Positions 1-5,284 of a stretch of 5,284 nucleotides of DNA are shown here, in pieces. Every line of letters begins with the position of its first letter. Position 1 is the first letter of the stretch. The DNA is taken from assembly GCA_937868025.1 (NCBI GenBank), contig CALMLJ010000086.1, positions 1-5,284 of the forward strand. The letters run 5' to 3'. The notes beneath the pieces were generated by a model. That model was not told the origin of the DNA. It saw only the letters and a list, made by a program, of their open reading frames with translations, and did no database searches. The DNA is from an uncultured Acidimicrobiaceae bacterium (lineage in GTDB: Bacteria > Actinomycetota > Acidimicrobiia > Acidimicrobiales > Microtrichaceae). The position numbers and the translations under genes are program-made.

Positions 1-2589
1 GTTGAGGAGGGCGATGCCGTAGCCCGGCTCGGCGACGTCGATCCAGCGGTGGGCGCACACCTCGAACCGCGCCGCGTCCCAGCTCGTGTTGGTGTGGATC
101 GGGCTGCGGAGATGGCCGAACTGGATCTCGCGCGTCACCTCGTCGGCGTGGACGTCGACGGGGAACGCGACCTTCAGCATCTGCTCGTGCTCGTGCCAGT
201 CGACATCGCAGACCACGTCGAGTCGGCGGGATCCGGCGCGGAGCTCGAGGACCTGCGTCACGCTCGACGAACGGAACGTCCGCGTGACCTGGACCCGGCC
301 GATCAGCGGACCACGGTCGAGTACCTCGACGGTGTCGACGGCGTCGAGGTCGACGACCTGCTTCCGGTAGAACTCCTCGATGTCCCACGCGTCGTACTCG
401 TTGGGCAGGTCCTGGTGGAGCTGGAGCAGGTTCGCGCGGGTGCCCGGAGCGACGATCTCGCGACCCTCCTCCACATCGATGATCGACACGATGAGCCCCT
501 GCTCGTCGAGCGTGACGCGGAGCAGACCGTTGTCGAGGGTCGTCGCCGACACCTGCACCGGCGGGTGAGCAAGGTCGAGCGGGTCGGCGATCGTAACGGC
601 GAGCGCCGGCAACGACACCACCGCCGCGACGCGTCCGTCGCCGAGGATCTGGCAGGCCGGGTCGCCGACCAGCGAGGGGGCGTCGACGACGACCACCCCG
701 TCGACGGGGTGGGGGGCCGGATTGGCCAGCGACGTGCGATCGCCGGCCAGCGCCGCGGCAGCACGGTCGATGATCGAGATCAACTCGTCGGTCACCTGCG
801 CGTAGGCGACCTCCGCCTCGCGGTGCACCCAGCCGATCGAGGAACCGGGAAGGATGTCGTGGAACTGGTGCAGGAGCACCGTCTTCCACAGCCGGTCGAG
901 GTCGGCCGCGGGGTAGGCGGACCCGCCGCCGTACGCCGCGGCGCACCAGATCTCGGCCTCGCGGAGGAGCAGCTCACACCGCCGGTTGCCGGCCTTGGTC
1001 TTCGCCTGCGACGTGAACGTGCCGCGGTGCATCTCGAAGTAGAGCTCACCGACCCAACGGGGCGCGTCGGGGTACTCGGCGATCGCCGCGTCGAAGAACG
1101 CCTCGGGTGACTCGATCTCGACGCGGGGCGAGCCTTCGAGATCGCGGACCCGCAGGTACTGCTCCATCATCTGGGCCGTCGGACCACCACCGCCGTCGCC
1201 GTGGCCGAACGGCATGAGCGACCGCGTGGAGCGGCCCTTGTCGGTGAATGTCCGCACCGCGTGCGCGAGCTCGTTGCCCTGGAAGTTGGCGTTGTACGTC
1301 TCGACGGGCGGGAAGTGGGTGAAGACCGTGGATCCGTCGATGCCCTCCCACCAGAAGCTGTGGTGAGGGAACCGGTTCGTCTTGTTCCAGGACAGCTTCT
1401 GGGTGAGGAACCGATCGAGCCCGCAGACCTGCATGATCTGAGGAAGGCTCGCGGGGTAGCCGAACACGTCGGGGATCCAGACCTCGGTGCACGTGACGCC
1501 GAACTGCTCCTCGAAGTAGCGCTGGCCGTGGGTGATCTGCCGGATCAGGGCTTCACCGCCGGCGAGGTTGGTGTCGGCCTCGACCCACATGCCGCCGATG
1601 GGGACCCACCGCCCGTCGGCGACGCGCCGCTTGATGCCCTCGAACACCGAGGGGTAGTGCTCACGCATCCACTCGTACTGGACGGCCTGGGAGCACCCGA
1701 ACCGGAAGTCGGGGTAGCGATCCATGAGGGCCAGCACGTTCGAGAACGTGCGGGCGCACTTGCGGATGGTCTCGCGGATCGGCCAGAGCCAGGCGGAGTC
1801 GATGTGGGCGTGCCCGATCGCGGAGATCCGATGTGCCGACGCCGACGCCGGCTGGGCAAGGACCCCCGCCAACTCGGCTCGAGCAGCTGCCGCGGTGCCG
1901 GGGATGTCGTCGGGGAGAAGTCGGTCCATCATCGATTCGATGGCGCGAAGGATCTCGTGGCGTCGCGGCTGATCGAGCGGGAGCTCCAACATGAGCCCGT
2001 TGAGGGCGCGGATGTCCTCGATGAGCGCAACGACGTCGGTGTTGACCACCACGAGCTCGGCCCGGGACAGGCCGTAGATCGGACCGGTCGCGGCCGTCAG
2101 CAGGTCGCTGTTGGGATCGGGACGCGTGTGCGCGATCGCGGGGTTGGAGGCCGCCTCGACCACGTACTGCACTGCTTCCCCACCGGTCGCCGCCGAACTC
2201 ACGAACACGTCGCGGTTGAGGGGGTGGAGGCCTCGCACCGGCGCCCACGACCCATCGTCGGCGACCTCCCAGAGGAGGCCCTCGCTCTGGAACCCCGGGC
2301 TGTGCCCGAACCCCAGGTCGATGACGGCGTCGACGGCGCGACCGGCCCAGTCCTCGGGCACGGTGCCCGACATCCGGAACCAGGTGGTGCCCCACGGCCG
2401 ACCGAACATCGAACCGATCGCGAACGGTTCGTACTGCTGTGCTGCGGCCACTGCCGCGGTCACCGGCTCGCCGGGGACCTCCCAGGCGGTGACGGTGAGC
2501 GGGACCCGGGCGCCGTGGATGGCAGGATTGAGGCGCTCGAACGCCAGTCGGCGGAGGCGCCCTTCGATGATCGATCGATCGTCATGCAT
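1..2589 (-). CDS. Alpha-mannosidase, glycoside hydrolase family 38 (Ams1/MAN2C1 class), C-terminus beyond window
   Basis: Zinc-dependent retaining exo-glycosidase that removes alpha-linked mannose from glycans; no signal peptide is visible, so it probably acts in the cytosol. The minus-strand frame is open for 863 codons to the window edge. Residues about 1-250 form the N-terminal beta domain of this class (GRPWGTTWF at 63-71). The GH38 barrel follows with GHAHIDSAWLWP, where His262 and Asp264 match the zinc ligands, and IPDVFGYPASLPQ, where Asp374 matches the nucleophile/zinc ligand. Then come QKLSWNKTNRFPHHSFWWEG, FGHGDGGGGP (about 461-470), the middle domain with QFHDILPGSS (His577 as fourth zinc ligand, Asp578), and the GH38 C-terminal beta domain, still running at FEVCAHRWIDVAEPGYGIAL. 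Family members of this class are usually about 1000 residues or more, so roughly 150 or more are missing. ATG at 2589 has a weak AGGT five bases upstream; an ATG at 2585 is out of frame. Family assignment is very secure; exact linkage preference and physiological substrate are not readable from sequence. It is transcribed divergently from the flippase operon. Confidence 0.95.
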   Translation of the reverse strand, partial: MHDDRSIIEGRLRRLAFERLNPAIHGARVPLTVTAWEVPGEPVTAAVAAAQQYEPFAIGSMFGRPWGTTWFRMSGTVPEDWAGRAVDAVIDLGFGHSPGFQSEGLLWEVADDGSWAPVRGLHPLNRDVFVSSAATGGEAVQYVVEAASNPAIAHTRPDPNSDLLTAATGPIYGLSRAELVVVNTDVVALIEDIRALNGLMLELPLDQPRRHEILRAIESMMDRLLPDDIPGTAAAARAELAGVLAQPASASAHRISAIGHAHIDSAWLWPIRETIRKCARTFSNVLALMDRYPDFRFGCSQAVQYEWMREHYPSVFEGIKRRVADGRWVPIGGMWVEADTNLAGGEALIRQITHGQRYFEEQFGVTCTEVWIPDVFGYPASLPQIMQVCGLDRFLTQKLSWNKTNRFPHHSFWWEGIDGSTVFTHFPPVETYNANFQGNELAHAVRTFTDKGRSTRSLMPFGHGDGGGGPTAQMMEQYLRVRDLEGSPRVEIESPEAFFDAAIAEYPDAPRWVGELYFEMHRGTFTSQAKTKAGNRRCELLLREAEIWCAAAYGGGSAYPAADLDRLWKTVLLHQFHDILPGSSIGWVHREAEVAYAQVTDELISIIDRAAAALAGDRTSLANPAPHPVDGVVVVDAPSLVGDPACQILGDGRVAAVVSLPALAVTIADPLDLAHPPVQVSATTLDNGLLRVTLDEQGLIVSIIDVEEGREIVAPGTRANLLQLHQDLPNEYDAWDIEEFYRKQVVDLDAVDTVEVLDRGPLIGRVQVTRTFRSSSVTQVLELRAGSRRLDVVCDVDWHEHEQMLKVAFPVDVHADEVTREIQFGHLRSPIHTNTSWDAARFEVCAHRWIDVAEPGYGIALLN

Positions 2590-2789
2590 GCGTGACCTGC
2601 CCGTTCCCACTCTCTCGCAACATCTCAGTCATTTTCGACAACTCCGGGTTCCACTCTCGGGCTCGTCTCGTTACCCTGAACCTTCGCACGCCGCGCCCGC
2701 GGCCCCGCACCAAGAGATCTCATGCCCTTCCCCCGAGACGTCACGCCGACCACGATGCGCATTCTTCCCGATCACCCGGTGACGCGCCC
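2590..2789. promoter_or_regulatory. Divergent intergenic region between mannosidase and flippase operon
   Basis: These 200 bases separate two divergent genes, so the promoters for both directions should lie here (inference from layout). A plus-strand frame stays open from a GTG at 2592 into the flippase, but its first 66 residues are Arg/Pro/His/Ser-rich and unlike a flippase N-terminus, so I treat the stretch as non-coding. A relatively AT-rich patch lies at about 2622-2640. TACCCT at 2672-2677 fits a TANNNT -10 pattern on the plus strand, but the hexamer 17 bases upstream (TTCCAC) is a poor -35. No clear sigma-70 promoter or operator could be assigned on either strand. Confidence 0.5.
2690..2703. 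repeat. Short GC-rich inverted repeat in the flippase leader
   Basis: GCCGCG and CGCGGC form a perfect 6-base inverted repeat separated by two C residues (in practice a 5-base stem with a 4-base loop). It lies about 20 bases upstream of the candidate leader ORF at 2722. No T-tract follows, so it is not an intrinsic terminator. In DNA this GC-rich such repeats arise easily by chance. Confidence 0.3.
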
Positions 2790-2793
2790 GTGA
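2722..2793 (+). CDS. Possible 23-residue leader ORF overlapping the flippase start
   Basis: An ATG at 2722 opens a 23-codon ORF that ends in TGA at 2791-2793, overlapping the GTG start of the flippase in the four bases GTGA. A weak purine-rich stretch (AAGAGA, 2712-2717), part of which is in the 8-base palindrome GAGATCTC (2714-2721), lies four or more bases upstream and could act as its ribosome binding site. The peptide has six prolines, including the last residue before the stop, and no recognised domain or signal sequence. The flippase GTG itself has no convincing Shine-Dalgarno sequence, so translation of this leader followed by reinitiation is a plausible way to express the flippase. 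Seen: the ORF and the overlap. Inferred: that it is translated. It could equally be a chance ORF. Confidence 0.35.
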   Translation: MPFPRDVTPTTMRILPDHPVTRP

Positions 2794-4274
2794 CCGGCTT
2801 CCAGGAGTACGAGCTCCTCGAGCCCGGAGCACCGCCGGCGGAGGACACGGGCATCAAACGCCACTTCCGGAAGGGCGGGCTCGCCAACGACACGGCCTGG
2901 GGCGCGCTGCACGACGTGTCGCAGCTGATCGTGATGACGGCGACGTTCACCCTCCTCGGGCGCAGTCTCGGCGACGCCGGGTACGGCCGCTACGCCGGGC
3001 TCTACGGCATCGTCGGTCCGATCGGTGGCCTCACGTGGTCGGGCATCTGCCTCTGCGTCCTCCAGCGACGCCTCCGCGAAGGCGACGACATCTCCACCGT
3101 CGCCCGCAAGGTCACGCTGATGTCGCTCACCCTCGGGCTCGTCGGACTGGCGATCGGGACCCTCGTCGGCGCGGCCACGATCGGTGGCACGCTCGTCGTG
3201 ACGGTGACGGCGGTGATGTTCGCCGAACTCGTCGCCAACGGCGTGAACCAGGTGCTCTTCGCGATGGTGCAGGCCGAGAAGGGGTTCGCGGTCGCGACCC
3301 GGCTGCGCATGGTGGTCCTCGCCATCAGGGTCACGACCGTGCTCACGCTCTTCACCGCCGGCCGCCTCAGCGTCGACCCAGGGGCGACCGCAGCGGAGGC
3401 GCGCGACGCCGCCAGCCACGCGATCGGCTACCTGGCGGGCGGCTACAGCATCGGCTTCCTCGTGTACCTCGCGGTGCTGATCACGACGATCCTCCCGCGC
3501 CACGGCATCCCGTTCGTCTTGCGCCGGCCCGACGCGTCGACCACGAAGCTCACCGCGCAGTTCTCGCTGCCGATCGCGGTCGGTGTGCTCCAGCAGGACG
3601 GCGACAAGACCGTGCTCAACAGCTACGGCTACCACGCCGAGGCCGGCCTCTACGCCGCGGCGTTCCGCGTCGTCGCGATGGGCTTGATGCCGCTGCGGGC
3701 GCTCGAAGGTGCGGCGTTCCAGCGGTTCCTCCCCCACAACGAGAACGAACGCAACGAGCACACCCGGCGTGCCTTCCGGTATTCGGTCCTGGCACTCGGG
3801 ATCAGCCTCGTGATCGGCGTCGGCATCTTCGTCTGTACCCCGCTCATCAGCGTCATCCTCGGCGACGACTTCGCCAAGGCCGAGGCGATCGTGCCGTGGC
3901 TCCTCCCGTTCCTCCCACTGACGGCGGTGAGCAACGCACCTTCCAATGGTCTGCTCGGACTCGGCAAGCTCGGCGTCCGCTTCGGGATCTATGCCGCCGG
4001 GGCGCTCGTCAGCCTCATGCTGTACATCACCATGATCCCCCTCATGCCCGCCGGGGAGCCGTGGAAGGGCGCCGTTATCGGCACCATCGTCGGCGAGGCG
4101 TTCCTGACGATCGCCGGCTGGGTTGCCCTGCGCCACTTCCAACAGCGCCACAACGCCACGCTGGATGCGCCACCGAGCGAGCCGTCCCCCGGTTCGTGGG
4201 CCGATCCTCAACCGCCGCCTCCGTACGTCGGGCCGCTGCCGGTCCGCCAGGCCTCCACCCCCCAGGACAGATGA
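2790..4274 (+). CDS. Polysaccharide/oligosaccharide flippase, Wzx-like (MATE/MOP superfamily)
   Basis: Predicted inner-membrane flippase that moves a lipid-linked oligosaccharide from the cytosolic to the outer face of the membrane for exopolysaccharide or surface glycan assembly. From the GTG at 2790 it is 494 residues, the usual Wzx size. After a soluble stretch of about 35 residues there are about 12 hydrophobic segments (roughly 42-60, 68-92, 107-128, 130-155, 173-190, 210-234, 256-270, 284-305, 330-355, 365-390, 395-420, 425-447). The segment LQQDGDKTVLNSYGYHAEAG, followed by LYAAAFRVV, at about 266-294 is the typical mid-protein Wzx pattern (Q-D-D-K, then E-G-YAAA-R). The last 45 or so residues form a hydrophilic proline-rich tail with a PPPP run. 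The only other in-frame upstream start, GTG at 2592, would add 66 non-membrane Arg/Pro-rich residues; the next internal Met lies inside the first helix. Hence 2790 is chosen. The stop overlaps the next gene's start. The glycan carried cannot be told from sequence. Confidence 0.88.
   Translation: MTGFQEYELLEPGAPPAEDTGIKRHFRKGGLANDTAWGALHDVSQLIVMTATFTLLGRSLGDAGYGRYAGLYGIVGPIGGLTWSGICLCVLQRRLREGDDISTVARKVTLMSLTLGLVGLAIGTLVGAATIGGTLVVTVTAVMFAELVANGVNQVLFAMVQAEKGFAVATRLRMVVLAIRVTTVLTLFTAGRLSVDPGATAAEARDAASHAIGYLAGGYSIGFLVYLAVLITTILPRHGIPFVLRRPDASTTKLTAQFSLPIAVGVLQQDGDKTVLNSYGYHAEAGLYAAAFRVVAMGLMPLRALEGAAFQRFLPHNENERNEHTRRAFRYSVLALGISLVIGVGIFVCTPLISVILGDDFAKAEAIVPWLLPFLPLTAVSNAPSNGLLGLGKLGVRFGIYAAGALVSLMLYITMIPLMPAGEPWKGAVIGTIVGEAFLTIAGWVALRHFQQRHNATLDAPPSEPSPGSWADPQPPPPYVGPLPVRQASTPQDR
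4264..4267 (+). promoter_or_regulatory. Ribosome binding site of the lipoprotein gene
   Basis: AGGA inside the last codons of the flippase lies six bases before the ATG at 4274 but only three before the ATG at 4271. The spacing favours 4274 as the start of the lipoprotein gene and supports translational coupling to the flippase. Confidence 0.5.
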
Positions 4275-5284
4275 TGCGAAACCGCACCGCCCCCACTGCG
4301 TCGAACCGCCGGGCGGTGCCCGGCCGGGCGTTCACTGCTGTCGCCATCACGACGTTGACCCTGCTCTCGGCATGCTCGTCGGACGACGGGAACTCCGGTG
4401 ACGCCAACTCACCGAGGAACGAACGCTCCCCCCAAGCCGCGCCGAAGTTCACCGGGGAGGCGGCGCTCGACCTGTCGGTGGCGTCGACGCCGGCGGGGGC
4501 ACGGATGACCGTCGCCGTAACCGCTCCGGCCGACGCGACCGAGATGCAGGTGGGTGTCGACCCGAGCTTCACCACGACCGACTGGGAGCCGGTATCGGAC
4601 GAGGTGCGACTCGACACCGACGGTGGCTACCAGGAGGTCTTCGCCCGCTTCCGTTCGGGCGCGGACGACGCCGACCCCGAGGTCGTGGTCGCCGGTCTCG
4701 ATGTCGACCTCGCGGCGAAGGCAGCGACGAGCGACACTCCGACACCCACGCTGATCGGGCTGAGCAGCCCCACGACCCTCACTGTCGACGTGGAGGTCGG
4801 ACGCATCCGGCGCGGCCTCGAGAAGGAAGGCGACGAGCTGGTCGGGCCCGACGTCGACGCCGAGGATCTCGACACCGGCTGGGAGCTCGACGCGACCTCC
4901 GGCGCCGCGCCCACCATCGCCGACGTCGAACGAACGACCCGCCCGATCGACACGGGCCACAGCGGGGACGACGGGCAGGACACGTCGTTCCCGGTTCGTC
5001 ATCGCATCGCGCTGACGCTCTCCGAGCCGCTGACCATCGGCACGGAGTACGAGCTCACGTCGCCCCTCGGGGGCACGTCGACGTTCACGATCGACGACCG
5101 CTCGTCACGGAGCCCGGCGGTGCACGCCAACCAGGTCGGATTCCGGCCCGGCGATGTCGCGAAGCAGGCATACCTGACGGCGCCGCCCGGCGACCGGTCG
5201 TTCACGACATCACCGGTGTTCCACGTCGTCGACACGGCCGACGACACGAGCGTGTTCGACGGGGTCGCGACCAAGCGGGAGACC
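4274..5284 (+). CDS. Secreted lipoprotein with Ig-like domains and CelD_N-type module, putative GH9-type glycosidase, C-terminus beyond window
   Basis: Open for 337 codons to the window edge. The N-terminus is a lipoprotein signal: several arginines, a hydrophobic stretch (FTAVAITTLTLL) and the lipobox LSAC, with Cys34 as the lipidated residue and a Ser/Asp/Gly/Asn linker behind it. Export and anchoring on the outer face of the membrane follow. Residues about 60-150 look like a beta-rich Ig/fibronectin-like domain (alternating Val/Thr strands). About 155-275 is a second, acid-rich beta segment ending in LSEPLTIGTEYELTSP, which resembles Ig-like domains with the pattern 'L-x-x-G-x-x-Y'. At about 282 begins AVHANQVGFRPGDVAKQAYL, matching the start of the CelD_N Ig domain (V-NQ-GF/Y-P-K) that normally sits directly before a GH9 catalytic domain. 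The catalytic part would lie beyond the right edge and is not seen, so glycosidase activity is inference. Start overlaps the flippase stop (TGATG); ATG at 4271 is an in-frame alternative one codon longer. Same operon as the flippase, suggesting a role in processing or degrading the exported glycan. Confidence 0.8.
   Translation, partial: MRNRTAPTASNRRAVPGRAFTAVAITTLTLLSACSSDDGNSGDANSPRNERSPQAAPKFTGEAALDLSVASTPAGARMTVAVTAPADATEMQVGVDPSFTTTDWEPVSDEVRLDTDGGYQEVFARFRSGADDADPEVVVAGLDVDLAAKAATSDTPTPTLIGLSSPTTLTVDVEVGRIRRGLEKEGDELVGPDVDAEDLDTGWELDATSGAAPTIADVERTTRPIDTGHSGDDGQDTSFPVRHRIALTLSEPLTIGTEYELTSPLGGTSTFTIDDRSSRSPAVHANQVGFRPGDVAKQAYLTAPPGDRSFTTSPVFHVVDTADDTSVFDGVATKRET

Noticed and set aside
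1046..2395. Minus-strand ORFs at 1046-1492, 1545-1859 and 1661-2395
   Set aside because: They are in alternative frames on the same strand as the mannosidase and give Arg/Pro/Gly-rich products without domains; the mannosidase frame is continuous through all of them, so they are not evidence of a frameshift.
2569..2580. Triple GATC palindrome near the mannosidase start
   Set aside because: It lies inside the coding sequence and is explained by the codons for Asp-Asp-Arg-Ser-Ile-Ile; no further repeats or spacing suggest an operator or an origin.
49..2595. Long plus-strand ORFs at 49-1110 (353 codons) and 1201-2595 (464 codons)
   Set aside because: Both lie opposite the GH38 mannosidase, whose catalytic motifs are intact. 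Their products are charged, Arg/Asp/Glu/Val-rich with no recognisable domain, typical of antisense frames in GC-rich genes.
2592..2789. N-terminal extension of the flippase from GTG at 2592
   Set aside because: The 66 extra residues are Arg/Pro/His/Ser-rich, unlike any flippase N-terminus, and this start would leave almost no room for divergent promoters (two bases from the mannosidase start).
2772..4211. 479-codon minus-strand ORF
   Set aside because: It is the antisense of the flippase; the product is a highly charged His/Asp/Glu/Arg-rich sequence with no domain, while the plus strand gives a clean multi-helix membrane protein.
4075..5274. Minus-strand ORFs at 4075-4617, 4409-5002 and 4999-5274
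   Set aside because: They lie opposite the lipoprotein gene, which has a clear lipobox and CelD_N motif; the antisense products look like frame shadows.

Overview
The window is very GC-rich with strong G/C bias at third codon positions. It reads as a chromosomal segment of a high-GC bacterium, most likely an actinobacterium (the mannosidase resembles the class seen in Mycobacterium; an acidimicrobial or similar lineage is a guess). No RNA gene, insertion sequence, CRISPR array or attachment site is visible.

Layout. (1) Positions 1-2589, minus strand: the first 863 codons of a cytosolic-type family GH38 alpha-mannosidase (Ams1/MAN2C1 class), with its C-terminus beyond the left edge. (2) Positions 2590-2789: a 200-base divergent intergenic region that must hold the promoters for both directions. 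It contains a possible 23-codon leader ORF (2722-2793) whose stop overlaps the start of the next gene, a small GC-rich inverted repeat and an 8-base palindrome. (3) Positions 2790-4274, plus strand: a 494-residue, roughly 12-helix polysaccharide flippase of the Wzx/MATE-like type with a proline-rich cytosolic tail. (4) Positions 4274-5284, plus strand: the N-terminal 337 residues of a secreted lipoprotein that carries Ig-like beta domains and then the start of a CelD_N-type Ig domain, the module that normally precedes a family GH9 (cellulase-type) catalytic domain. It is cut by the right edge.

How they fit together. The flippase and the lipoprotein share an overlapping stop/start (TGATG) and are almost certainly one operon. 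A lipid-linked glycan flippase followed by a surface-anchored glycan-active lipoprotein is what one expects of an exopolysaccharide or cell-surface glycan locus. The divergent mannosidase could trim or recycle mannose-containing glycan in the cytosol, but its link to the operon rests only on the shared intergenic region. I do not see clear evidence of an undescribed system. The points most worth checking are the coupled leader ORF and the multi-domain N-terminus of the putative GH9-type lipoprotein.
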